Source: Phycisphaeraceae bacterium (lineage in GTDB: Bacteria > Planctomycetota > Phycisphaerae > Phycisphaerales > Zrk34). From it: a DNA stretch of 64,000 bases. Below the pieces are notes generated by a model. It saw nothing but the letters and a program-made list of their open reading frames with translations, did no database searches and was not told the DNA's origin. Location of the stretch: NCBI GenBank assembly GCA_028282805.1, contig JANQHD010000028.1:1-64000 (forward strand), in the 5' to 3' direction. Position 1 is the stretch's first letter. The number at the start of each line of letters is the position of its first letter. Made by a program: the position numbers and the translations under genes. This document shows, piece by piece, positions 1 through 8,711 of this stretch.

Positions 1-297
1 CTTCATCCGGCTCGTGCACACCAACACCGCCCCGCCGTACCCCACGCACCCGCCGGTCAGCCCCGTCCCGCTGCCGCGCGGCACGCAGATCACGCCGTGT
101 TCGGCCAGCACCCGCACACACTTGGCGGCCTGCTCGGTCGAGGTCGGGTACACCACCGCGATCGGCACAGCCTTGGCGATCGGGAACCCGTCGCACTCGT
201 AGGCCAGCAGCTCCGCCGGGTCGTCGAGCACGCCGCCGGGCCCGGCGATGCGTTCCAGGGCGGACACGATGGCCTTCGGATCGTTCATCACCGCCAT
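1..297 (-). CDS. FAD-linked oxidase, GlcD-like (partial)
   Basis: This is the N-terminal 99 codons of a flavin-dependent dehydrogenase of the glycolate/D-lactate oxidase (GlcD) type; the rest lies beyond the left edge of the window. The protein starts MAVMNDPKAIVSALERI and contains PRGSGTGLTGG, the glycine-rich loop of the FAD_binding_4 (PCMH) fold that holds the FAD pyrophosphate, preceded by the usual strand VVYPTSTEQAAKCVRVL. These enzymes oxidise 2-hydroxy acids and pass electrons to a partner or quinone; the exact substrate cannot be told from this fragment. An alternative ATG lies three codons downstream, at 288. The reading frame is open to base 1. Confidence 0.8.
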   Translation of the reverse strand, partial: MAVMNDPKAIVSALERIAGPGGVLDDPAELLAYECDGFPIAKAVPIAVVYPTSTEQAAKCVRVLAEHGVICVPRGSGTGLTGGCVGYGGAVLVCTSRMK

Positions 298-399
298 TCT
301 AGCCGTTCCAGACGGCCCTCCGGGCCTTGACTGAACAGGGGTCGTTGTTAAAGTGTGTGGCCCGCCGGCCGATGATAGAGGCTGGCGTGCACTACCAAT

Positions 400-472
400 T
401 CCCCGATAGCTCAATTGGTAGAGCGAGCGGCTGTTAACCGCTAGGTTGCTGGTTCGAGTCCAGCTCGGGGAG
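400..472 (+). tRNA. tRNA-Asn (anticodon GTT)
   Basis: A full cloverleaf of 73 nt can be drawn. The acceptor stem TCCCCGA (400-406) pairs with TCGGGGA (465-471), with discriminator G at 472. The D arm GCTC/GAGC is followed by the anticodon stem AGCGG/CCGCT around loop CTGTTAA, giving anticodon GTT for asparagine. The T arm is GCTGG/CCAGC around TTCGAGT. CCA is not encoded. The gene lies immediately upstream of an accessory island whose boundary sequence begins 7 bases after the tRNA. Confidence 0.97.
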
Positions 473-477
473 CTTTC

Positions 478-506
478 AAAGCCGTCGCGAAACGCGGCGG
501 CTTTTT
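478..506 (+). terminator. Rho-independent terminator of tRNA-Asn
   Basis: The 9-bp stem GCCGTCGCG (481-489) pairs with CGCGGCGGC (493-501) with one G-T wobble and an AAA loop, preceded by AAA and followed by TTTTT. It lies just behind the tRNA and is part of the 37-bp sequence that recurs at 17476-17512. Confidence 0.8.
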
Positions 507-515
507 GGTTAACGG
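479..515 (+). repeat. Left copy of 37-bp direct repeat bounding the island
   Basis: It begins AAGCCGTCGCGAA and ends CTTTTTGGTTAACGG. The same sequence, in the same orientation, is at 17476-17512 with 35 of 37 positions identical. It overlaps the tRNA-Asn terminator. The two copies bracket a lower-GC region rich in mobile and defence genes, so they are candidate attachment sites. Confidence 0.65.
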
Positions 516-786
516 AAACACTCTATTTCCCAATCTCAGCCAAGCACGCCTTAACCCCAAGTTGTCAAAGGGTTACCGTATCTTGCTCTGGCCAACGGAA
601 AACTCTCGGGTTGCACCAGAGAAAAAGTCGCCGAATACAACCCCAACTCTCAGACTCTCTGTTTAACAACCACCAAGTGGTTAATACGGGGTTCGGGTCA
701 ACTCACCCGATCACAACCCGTGTTTTATGCTCAAATCAGGCTAGAGACAGCGGGAGAGCCCAAACCTGCCATGGCGGAGGAGCGTC

Positions 787-1086
787 ATGCGGTTTGAGGA
801 TTTGAGTATCGATCCCGCAGACTTCTCTGTGCTATGCCAGAGGTATCACGTCACGAAACTGGAAGTGTTTGGAAGTTATGCACGTGAAGAGGCAGAGACA
901 GATAGCGACCTCGACCTGTTGGTGGCACTCAGATCCGATGTGAAACTGACGTTGGCGTTCGTCGACTTACACTAGGAACTTGAACAGTTGTTCGGCTATT
1001 CCGTGGACCTGCTCATTCGTGAATCGTGTCTTATTTATGACAAAATCCTTCCACTGGATCAGGCCAGAATCTACCCGAGTCTTCTC
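787..1086 (+). pseudogene. MNT-type nucleotidyltransferase antitoxin, interrupted
   Basis: The first 62 codons encode the start of a minimal nucleotidyltransferase: VFGSYAREEAETDSDLDLLV is the catalytic GSxxxGxxxxxSDxDL region seen in MntA-type antitoxins, which adenylylate HEPN toxins. An in-frame TAG at 973-975 ends the ORF. Translation continues in the same frame as ELEQLFGYSVDLLIRES, the expected second half of the domain (the third acidic strand, VDLL). A good GGAGG precedes the ATG at 787. No HEPN partner is seen next to it. I read it as a decayed toxin-antitoxin remnant. The 270 bases between the tRNA terminator and this gene hold nothing I can identify. Confidence 0.75.
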
Positions 1087-1098
1087 ACCCCCACCGGA

Positions 1099-1611
1099 TC
1101 AGGATTCGGGTTTAGGCGCGGCTTGCCACGCTATGTACCATTCCATGAACTCTTCTATCGACATCCGGTTATCCATTGTACTTTCACCAGATAACTCTAG
1201 GTCAACAACTTCATTTACTTTCTTTTTGAAATGATCTTCGAGATAGTACGTGTAATACATTGACTTGACGGTTTCCATTTTGAGCATCTTCTGCTCAGAT
1301 CTGAATAGTTCGATATGTAAATCTTGTATGCTGCCTAATCCCTCATCCAGTATATAATCTCTATCTTCTTCCAATGACATTAGGATGGCAATGCGCGTTC
1401 TTTTCCCTAGGTTACCTTTTGCGACTCGCTTCTGTAAAACCGGCGACATGAGAGACCATTGCCTAGCGAATTGTGGACTTTCCAACAACGCGGCTGCCAC
1501 AGTATCGTCATCACCTTCTCGACAAGCATGGTGAACATCATCACTCTGGATTGCATTAACTTTTGAAGTGAACGCCCAGTACATGTAGAGTGCCAGCAGA
1601 TTGTGGCGCAT
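1099..1611 (-). CDS. Hypothetical protein, 170 aa
   Basis: An open frame with acidic, mostly helical-looking composition ending IEEFMEWYIAWQAAPKPES. I do not recognise a family. The segment is clearly lower in GC than the chromosomal genes to the right, like the rest of the island. The frame stays open upstream of the ATG into the non-coding edge of the neighbouring insertion sequence and no strong ribosome binding site is visible, so the 5' end may have been cut by that insertion. It converges on the nucleotidyltransferase pseudogene. Confidence 0.4.
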   Translation of the reverse strand: MRHNLLALYMYWAFTSKVNAIQSDDVHHACREGDDDTVAAALLESPQFARQWSLMSPVLQKRVAKGNLGKRTRIAILMSLEEDRDYILDEGLGSIQDLHIELFRSEQKMLKMETVKSMYYTYYLEDHFKKKVNEVVDLELSGESTMDNRMSIEEFMEWYIAWQAAPKPES

Positions 1612-1737
1612 AAGTGCAACTCGGCTTCGAGCTGCATTAGGTCGACGTGTGGTTCTAGGGCGTAGGCCTTGCCTCGTCGCTGTGTTGTATGGCTACATCG
1701 ATGGTATCATGGCGGCGCACCTCAGGGGGAAGACGCC

Positions 1738-2985
1738 ATGTCCAAACAGATCCTCTCTTCCGGCATGCTCCAAATCGTCGATTCGATCGCCATTGTGCTC
1801 GGCCAAGCCTATCAGTTGGTCCGGACCAGGTCGGCCTCAACGGCATCTTCCAACCTACGTTTGATCATCGAGCGGGATCACGAGTATTCGGAACTCCAGT
1901 TGCTCCGCCGGGAATTGGAGATACTCCGCGGACAAAGAGCAAGCATGACACCTCATCGCCGGCCGGCCTACGCACCCGATCAGCGCTTGGCCATCATCCA
2001 GTTGATGCGCCTCCGGGGGTGGAGCGCCAAGGTGGTCGCCAAGCGGTTTGTGCTGCATCCAAACACGGTCAGAACCTGGGTGGCCGCCATCGAGGGTAGG
2101 AAGCCAAGCGGCGTGCTCTTCGCCCAAGTCCCTTGGAATAAGATCGACGACGTGGTCCGCTGGGCCGTACATGAGCTGCGTCGCCTGTTCCCGGAACCCG
2201 AGTTCGGACACCGGTCGATCGCCAGACATTTGGTGAGGGCGGGGATCGCGATCAGCGCCACGACCGTTCGCAGAGTGCAGTTTGAGGATAAGCCGGTTCG
2301 GCCGAGGCGCCCGAGGCCCGGGATGAACGCGGCGGTGGGGGCCAAAGTCAACAACTTGTTGCTACCCACCGAGCCGAACCGGGTCTGGCACCTGGATATG
2401 CTGGAACACCGGGTCCTGTGGTTACGGTTCACGGTGGCGGCAGTGCTGGATGGGTGTACGCGTCGCCTGATCCGGCTGAAGGCGTTCAGTGGTCATTCGT
2501 GCACTCTGACGTCGGACGACATGGTGCACCTGATCAAGCAGGCCGCGAAGACTCATGGGATGCCACACTTCCTGATTACCGATCACGGCAGCCAGTTCCG
2601 TATCGAGTTCCGCAAAGACATCCGTGATTTGGGCATCCGCCCGGTTCAGGGGCGGGTACGCTCCCCGATGTTCAACGGGAAGGTGGAACGATTCTTCAGG
2701 ACGCTGCGGATCTGGCTCCGATCGAGCCTGCTCTGCCTTACGGTCGACGGCCTGCAGCGCCGGCTCGATGTGTACGCCGAGTGGTACAACGCACGCCGGC
2801 CGCACCAAGCAATCAATGAACGCACGCCTGAAGAGGTGGCGAGTAGGGCGGTGCTGCCGCGGCCTATGTATTTCCGGCAACGGGCGGCATTCAAGCCGAG
2901 CCTCTCGATCCGAAGGTTGCGGTATCGTGGTGACCCGCACTTGCCTGTGGTGCAGATCGATCTGCAGTTGGATAGGGCGGCTTGA
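1738..2985 (+). CDS. IS transposase with integrase (rve) DDE core
   Basis: A transposase of about 415 residues. An N-terminal helical region is followed by a helix-turn-helix (AIIQLMRLRGWSAKVVAKRF), then the RNase-H-like integrase core with the DDE triad in WHLDM, FLITDHGSQF and FNGKVERFFRT, and the C-terminal YNARRPHQAI motif typical of IS3/IS481-related enzymes. The ATG at 1738 has AGGGGG seven bases upstream, better than the ATG 69 bases earlier. It appears full length and in one frame, so no programmed frameshift is needed. I searched both flanks for terminal inverted repeats and saw only a weak ATTAGG/CCTAAT pair (about 1636 and 3052), so the element ends are not defined. Confidence 0.85.
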   Translation: MSKQILSSGMLQIVDSIAIVLGQAYQLVRTRSASTASSNLRLIIERDHEYSELQLLRRELEILRGQRASMTPHRRPAYAPDQRLAIIQLMRLRGWSAKVVAKRFVLHPNTVRTWVAAIEGRKPSGVLFAQVPWNKIDDVVRWAVHELRRLFPEPEFGHRSIARHLVRAGIAISATTVRRVQFEDKPVRPRRPRPGMNAAVGAKVNNLLLPTEPNRVWHLDMLEHRVLWLRFTVAAVLDGCTRRLIRLKAFSGHSCTLTSDDMVHLIKQAAKTHGMPHFLITDHGSQFRIEFRKDIRDLGIRPVQGRVRSPMFNGKVERFFRTLRIWLRSSLLCLTVDGLQRRLDVYAEWYNARRPHQAINERTPEEVASRAVLPRPMYFRQRAAFKPSLSIRRLRYRGDPHLPVVQIDLQLDRAA

Positions 2986-3329
2986 AACTATTCAATCTGG
3001 TTGGCGAACGTAGGATTCGATTGGATTCCAAAGCTGTCTTACGCGCCGGCGCCTAATCGGCGAGACGACTTGAAGCATTTCACTTGTCAAAGATCGTCGT
3101 TTTTCGCGCCACAATCCCCTGGCACACTACAAGGGATTAATGTGGCTCATTTTATAAGTATTTTTACACAAATGATTTAAATGCGATCCATTTCGAAATA
3201 GAAGAAGACCCTTCGGCAGGTTAACGCTTGACAGAAGAGGAGGCCCCATTGGCGCAAAGTCAGTAGGTACAACTAGGTCAAAACAGGGCTCTGGGCACTT
3301 TTTTGCCTGAAAATCGAGCACAAATCTAT
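2986..3329. other. Intergenic, no gene seen
   Basis: AT-rich spacer behind the transposase. It probably contains the right end of the insertion sequence but I cannot place it. The 93-residue minus-strand frame at 3127-3408 has no start signal or recognisable content and is not called. Confidence 0.5.
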
Positions 3330-3358
3330 TTGTTATTCCCAGTAAAATAACATAAAAT
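3330..3358 (+). promoter_or_regulatory. Candidate sigma-70 promoter for the giant secreted protein
   Basis: TTGTTA at 3330-3335, a 17-base spacer, then TAAAAT at 3353-3358. It would leave a leader of roughly 140 nt before the ATG at 3506. Confidence 0.45.
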
Positions 3359-3505
3359 TGTCCTATATTTGTTTCTTGGCCTCGTTGGTGAAAAACAAAA
3401 CGGGGCAATATCTGGCTAGAAATATTGTCCCAACGAGCGACCGTCTAGTTGCCGTGTCGATTTCCATGGATGACAATCAGTTTGATTAACCGGAGGAGGT
3501 TTGCG

Positions 3506-6500
3506 ATGACGCGTTTGCAGATTGTTCTGTATGTGGTGGGTTTTCTGTTGATTGCCACTTCGTTTGCCTCGGCTACAACCAACACTTGGCAGGGCGGTAC
3601 CGGTGATTGGGGAGATATGAACTGGTCGGTTGATGGTGGTGCTGACCAGCCAATCCTGGTCGACGACCCTGCGCTGTTTGTGGGTGAAGACTTTATTTTC
3701 GACAACAGCATCGGAGTATTCAGCGGCCAGACCATGACGCGAATCGGCGACGTCCACCTCGAAGGTGGTAGCTGGACACATACAACGGGGGCTATTCAAA
3801 TCATACAAGGGGATGACAGCGATGCGAACGTCTTCGATCTAGGGTTCAACGAGGTCGCGACGACGCTGTTGATGTCCGGCGACGCAGCGCTGGTTGTGAC
3901 TAATCCCGGAAACAGTGCAAATCAGGGGAACAACATCACGCGCATTCGAGAGGGGTTTGTTTCGCTGTCTGATGATGCTGCGATCGTAACCGATGCGCGG
4001 TTTCAGATTCTTCAGAACGCTGATCTGTTGATGATGGATAACGCCAGCATTCATGCGGGCAACTTCCAATTCGGTGCGGGGCAGGGCGCGGGAAACCTCG
4101 GCACGTTGTTTACCTTCGAAAGCGGTACGCTGACTGTGACAGATCCGAACGGCCTGCGGGCGAACGGTCTAGGCGCGAATGGGACGTACGGGCGCCCTTT
4201 GGCCAACACGGTTAACTTCACGGGTGGTGTGGGCTCTGCTCAAATCGTCTTGGAAGACAACTCAGACGACGACTTGAACTTTGAGCTATCGCGTGGTTAC
4301 TTCGCGATAGACGGGCAGATCGTGTTCGACAAGTACACGTACGTGAACGGCATGGGCTTGGCGGTAAATCGGGTGGGTGCGATCGACACGCTTGAGATCA
4401 TCGAGCGCCCTGAGGGGAATATTCAATGGATATCGGATACCGACGGTGTCTGGTCAGAATCGACTAATTGGGACCCGGGCGTCGTGCCGATCGATGGAAC
4501 AAGAGACATCTATTTCAACTCATCCACGGTTAGGGGAAACACGGATCGAATCATCACACTGGACACCGGCGTAGCCGTGAACCGGATGGTTTTCGCCTCT
4601 GTTGAAAATGCATACCAGATCCGTGACGATTCGGCCAATGCGATCCATTTGATCGATGATGCAGAGATCCGAACATTGGCTGAGAATGAAACGCACGTGA
4701 TCATGGCGATCATCGGCGGTAACTCCGGTCTACACAAAACCGGTGCCGGTCAATTGAACTTAACCAATGTCAATACGTATTCGGGAATGACGGTTGTCGA
4801 ACAAGGAAACCTTGAAGTTGACTTCACCTCGGCATTAGGCGTTGAAGATGGGACCGCAACAAACGGAACATTGGTACTTCCGGGTGCATTACTTGTAGTC
4901 AACGATAAAGACAGCGATGGCGGAGGCGGTGGAGGGCCCTTCTTCGCCCCAGAGAACGGCGGCGAAGGAGAAACAACCTCCCAGGAACTGGTTACACTCG
5001 CCGGTGGCGAGGTGCTTGCGTTTGGGAACTCAGAGTTTCCGATCCGTCTGGAAGGCCAAGGAACCGTAAGACTGATCCAATATTACGGCAAGATATCCGG
5101 CTCCGGGGACCTGATAGCATCTAATGCCAACCTGTATACCGCTAACAACTATGAGGGGCTGACGATCGTCACGGGCGAACTCGACGCGCGGCATCCCATG
5201 GCGCTGGGATCCACCGACCAGCCTACTTTCGTCATGCCGGACGCGAGAGCGATTGTTACCGCAAACACAGAAGAAGAAATCCACGTTAAAGACTCTGTGC
5301 TCTGGATCTCAGTCGAAGACTACACAGGACCGGTGATCATGCGATCCGGTCTCATCCAATCCAGAGAAAACGTCAGTGCTTCACTCGCCTCACCGCTAAT
5401 CTTGCAAGGCAGGGTTGATCTGGGGCAGCCGGCTTTTGACTTTGACAATAATCCGCTAAGGCTGAATGCTGGCACGATTGGCAAGGGCGAGCTATCCATC
5501 ACCGGGATCAACCGCATCGATGGACCGATCGCGCACGAAGGAACGCTCCGCGTAACCGGATCAGTAGCGATTGGGACGTCCGAACCGATCGATTTGCCGA
5601 TTATCTTGGATGATGCGAGCATCGCATTCGCCCAATCGAGGGTTGCGCCACAACTCGTGATGCTCCAAGATAGCACAGTCAACGGCTTCAACGGGGTTTC
5701 GTTAACCTGGCCCGAGTCCACACTGCGAGTCAACAGCGGGAAATTCAACTTGCCGATCGAAGGGGTCAGCGAAGTCATCAAGACCGGTGATGATACCGTC
5801 TACCTATTTGATATCGGGTTCGACAACGACGCGGTAGTTCGTGTCGAGGGGGGGACGCTCTACGTCGACACGCATGAGGGGCTTGGCAACAGCACCGGCC
5901 ACACTGAGATTACCAGCCGAGCGGGAGCTGCAGTATCACTGAGTGGCCGAAACGATATGGAGTGGCATGAGAGCTTTGTGTTAAACAACGCGACCGGCAT
6001 TCAACAGCTCGGCGCGTTGCGTGGTACGGGCATTTTGCACGGCAGCATCGATCTAGGTTCAGAGGGAGCGAGCGTTTCCGGAAGCAGATTTTATCTCAAT
6101 GGCGCGATCACCGGCGGCGACCTGACTGTGATTGGTGATAGTATTCGCATGACCGGGGTTGACAAGCAGTACAGCGGTACGACGTACGTTGGTGTCCCGG
6201 AAGTATCCTCGGGCTCGCTTATCTTACAGCAGGATACGCGGCTCAGCCATTCACCAACGATCGTGGTGCACCGGGGAAGCAACCTCACCCACTTCGCATC
6301 CGCCAACGACGTCAATAAAGTGCGCGACGACCTCGTACTCGAGTTGCGAGGCGGCTTGTTGCATGTGAGCTCTGCCAGCAGCCTAATCATGGGCGACCTT
6401 GTCGTCGGGGACAACTTGAGCGACGTGTACGCCGACGGTCAAATCCAGATACAGGCCCTCAGACGGGCCGGTAGGGGGGGCGTGATCTTCCAACTCGAGA

Positions 6501-8644
6501 ACGTCCAGGCCACCGCACCGGAGACGATGGTCAACGGCATCATCGGGGCATGGGCGTACGCCACCCGTGATCGTTCAACCACCGACTTCGCCACGTTGGA
6601 CGCGTCGGATTTCATCGTTGAACTCGACAAGTCTGAACGGCCGTTTGAGCTGAACGGAGCGAACCCCTCCGACAACATCTTGATCCAATCCAACCCCGTG
6701 GCGATGCTCGCTAACCACACTGTCAACTCGTTGGCTTTCTCCGAAGTGACGACCGACGATAACGCGCTAGTTGACCTTGGCGGATTTGAATTGGACGTCC
6801 TGAGTGGGGGAGTTGCGAACTTCGATGTGGACGAAGTGATGATCGCCAACGGCAGACTGACCTCAAGCTACACGAAAGAGCTTATCGTATTCGCGGACTC
6901 TACGATCTCGATCGGAGCAGACATCGTCGACGCTCCCGGCGGCCCCGTAGGCCTGACCATCCTCGAGAGGGGCGGCCGTATCAAGCTGTCCGGCCAGAAC
7001 ACATTCAGCGGACCGGTCTACTTGGCTGGTGATCAGAGTGGTCACGCAGCACTGGACATCCTCAACCAGAACGCAATCCCTACGGGAGCTGATCTGACCA
7101 ACTATGGCAGCAGCGTGCGATTCGAGTTTGCCGATCCGGTCAGCCTAGGTGAGGTTCTCATCGGCGAAGACGGCGACTTGCAAGGCGAACTGATCGAGGC
7201 CTCTTCGATTGAACTTCGATCGGGTAGTGTTGAATCGATCGTAGGTGAGACCCCGGTATTTAAAACGACCTACGGGCAAGCGTCGTTGGGCATGGGAGAG
7301 GACTATGCCGGGCTTGTGACCGTAGACCAGGGCGAGCTTCGTGTATTCGGCCAATCCACGGGGGCAGAGTTCCGAGTTCTGCAGAAAGGCGAGTTGCGCT
7401 GGGAGATACTCGGGGCCAATCACCACATCGACTTGGCGAATGGTTCGCTCGTCCTCGATCGGGACGCAAGAGTGGAAGGTCATGTCACGGTCTCCTTGGA
7501 TAGTCGGATCGTGATTTCGCGGCTTTACGACCGCGGCAGCGACCCGGTCATCAACGACCTCACAATCGATGATTCCCGTCTGGATGTCGTGGGAGACCCA
7601 AGACTCGACTTGACCGTAGAGGGCATCGTTGAACTGAGCGGCGATACGAGCATCCTGATCGATCGCAACCTGGTCGTGTTCGACGGTAAGATCGAAAACT
7701 CCGACGACGACACGACGCTGCACCTCGTTGGCAATCCTTATTACGACGGCCAGTTACAGCTTAATGCCGACAACTCTCAACTCACAGCCCCCATCAACAT
7801 AACTGACTTGATCGTATCCATTGGCCACCCGAACGCCCTTGGCTCGGGGAGGACCACGGTTGGGAACGGAGCCATCATCCAATTCAACCCAGGTGAATAC
7901 GACGTCGACCTGCATATCGATGGCGGACGCATCAACCCCGACGAAGAAACGGTGTTGCACGGCAACATATCGCTCGGTGGCCAAACAAGGTTAGGCTATA
8001 GCATGTTCAGCCCCCTGGTCTTGCACACGACTGGGTCGCTATCGATGAGCGACGAGGCGGAGTTGGTGGTTGATCTGTTTGATCCGATCACGAGGGGTTA
8101 CCTCGATCCCGAGTCCCACGACCAGGTGATCGTCGAAGGCGCGGCGAGTCTGGCGGGAGGCCTAAAGATCAATCAGATGTATCCCTACACACTCGATCCC
8201 AAAGACGACGTGGTGATCTTGTCTGCGAACACGATCTCGGGAGTGTTTGATCAGGACAAGATCACGGGCTATCTGACGGATGACAGCAATCTGCGAATCG
8301 CCGTTCTTTACGACACCACTGAGGAGGCAGATCGAGAATCAGCCATCGACTTCGTTCGTTTAGTGGCTACACTGCCTGGCGACGCTAATGGTGATGGCCG
8401 GGTCAGCCTCATCGACCTCAATCGACTTGGGCAATCGTTCGGTGTGAGCGGAACTTGGCAGAACGGAGACTATAACTATGACGGCGTGATAGGATTGAGC
8501 GACTTCAGCCTGTTGAGTCAAAACTACAATCAATCCGTCCTTCAGTCCGTAGCCGCCAGTTCGACGATCATGCCTGAGCCATCGAGTTTAGTTCTGCTCA
8601 GCATGGTACTGCTCGGCGGATTTCGGAGAAGTAATCGTTTGTAG
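3506..8644 (+). CDS. Giant secreted beta-strand-repeat protein with dockerin and PEP-CTERM tail
   Basis: A 1,712-residue secreted protein. The start at 3506 is set by GGAGGAGG at 3492-3499 and by the signal peptide MTRLQIVLYVVGFLLIATSF. The body is a long beta-helix-like stretch with autotransporter-associated strand repeats, for example HKTGAGQLNLTNVNTYSGMT, a motif of the TIGR02601 type. Near the C-terminus is a dockerin type I-like pair, GDANGDGRVSLIDLNRLGQS and NYDGVIGLSDFSLLSQNY, which binds calcium in known cases. The last residues are PEPSSLVLLSMVLLGGF plus basic residues, a PEP-CTERM exosortase signal. There is no outer-membrane barrel, so export and surface attachment would go through exosortase. 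It probably acts as a surface or matrix adhesin; the ligand is unknown. Its GC content resembles the island, not the backbone. Confidence 0.85.
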   Translation: MTRLQIVLYVVGFLLIATSFASATTNTWQGGTGDWGDMNWSVDGGADQPILVDDPALFVGEDFIFDNSIGVFSGQTMTRIGDVHLEGGSWTHTTGAIQIIQGDDSDANVFDLGFNEVATTLLMSGDAALVVTNPGNSANQGNNITRIREGFVSLSDDAAIVTDARFQILQNADLLMMDNASIHAGNFQFGAGQGAGNLGTLFTFESGTLTVTDPNGLRANGLGANGTYGRPLANTVNFTGGVGSAQIVLEDNSDDDLNFELSRGYFAIDGQIVFDKYTYVNGMGLAVNRVGAIDTLEIIERPEGNIQWISDTDGVWSESTNWDPGVVPIDGTRDIYFNSSTVRGNTDRIITLDTGVAVNRMVFASVENAYQIRDDSANAIHLIDDAEIRTLAENETHVIMAIIGGNSGLHKTGAGQLNLTNVNTYSGMTVVEQGNLEVDFTSALGVEDGTATNGTLVLPGALLVVNDKDSDGGGGGGPFFAPENGGEGETTSQELVTLAGGEVLAFGNSEFPIRLEGQGTVRLIQYYGKISGSGDLIASNANLYTANNYEGLTIVTGELDARHPMALGSTDQPTFVMPDARAIVTANTEEEIHVKDSVLWISVEDYTGPVIMRSGLIQSRENVSASLASPLILQGRVDLGQPAFDFDNNPLRLNAGTIGKGELSITGINRIDGPIAHEGTLRVTGSVAIGTSEPIDLPIILDDASIAFAQSRVAPQLVMLQDSTVNGFNGVSLTWPESTLRVNSGKFNLPIEGVSEVIKTGDDTVYLFDIGFDNDAVVRVEGGTLYVDTHEGLGNSTGHTEITSRAGAAVSLSGRNDMEWHESFVLNNATGIQQLGALRGTGILHGSIDLGSEGASVSGSRFYLNGAITGGDLTVIGDSIRMTGVDKQYSGTTYVGVPEVSSGSLILQQDTRLSHSPTIVVHRGSNLTHFASANDVNKVRDDLVLELRGGLLHVSSASSLIMGDLVVGDNLSDVYADGQIQIQALRRAGRGGVIFQLENVQATAPETMVNGIIGAWAYATRDRSTTDFATLDASDFIVELDKSERPFELNGANPSDNILIQSNPVAMLANHTVNSLAFSEVTTDDNALVDLGGFELDVLSGGVANFDVDEVMIANGRLTSSYTKELIVFADSTISIGADIVDAPGGPVGLTILERGGRIKLSGQNTFSGPVYLAGDQSGHAALDILNQNAIPTGADLTNYGSSVRFEFADPVSLGEVLIGEDGDLQGELIEASSIELRSGSVESIVGETPVFKTTYGQASLGMGEDYAGLVTVDQGELRVFGQSTGAEFRVLQKGELRWEILGANHHIDLANGSLVLDRDARVEGHVTVSLDSRIVISRLYDRGSDPVINDLTIDDSRLDVVGDPRLDLTVEGIVELSGDTSILIDRNLVVFDGKIENSDDDTTLHLVGNPYYDGQLQLNADNSQLTAPINITDLIVSIGHPNALGSGRTTVGNGAIIQFNPGEYDVDLHIDGGRINPDEETVLHGNISLGGQTRLGYSMFSPLVLHTTGSLSMSDEAELVVDLFDPITRGYLDPESHDQVIVEGAASLAGGLKINQMYPYTLDPKDDVVILSANTISGVFDQDKITGYLTDDSNLRIAVLYDTTEEADRESAIDFVRLVATLPGDANGDGRVSLIDLNRLGQSFGVSGTWQNGDYNYDGVIGLSDFSLLSQNYNQSVLQSVAASSTIMPEPSSLVLLSMVLLGGFRRSNRL

Positions 8645-8711
8645 AACATAGACTCAATAATAACCTGACTCTCATAATACAACTGCCAACGGTGTTGGTT
8701 ATCTAAGTCAG

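Noticed and set aside
446-805. Open frame beginning inside tRNA-Asn
   Set aside because: It overlaps the tRNA and its terminator and has no start signal or family.
1612-3100. Terminal inverted repeats of the IS element
   Set aside because: Only a short ATTAGG/CCTAAT match was found; not enough to define ends.
3127-3408. Minus-strand 93-codon frame in the AT-rich spacer
   Set aside because: No ribosome binding site or family resemblance; the region contains a good plus-strand promoter instead.
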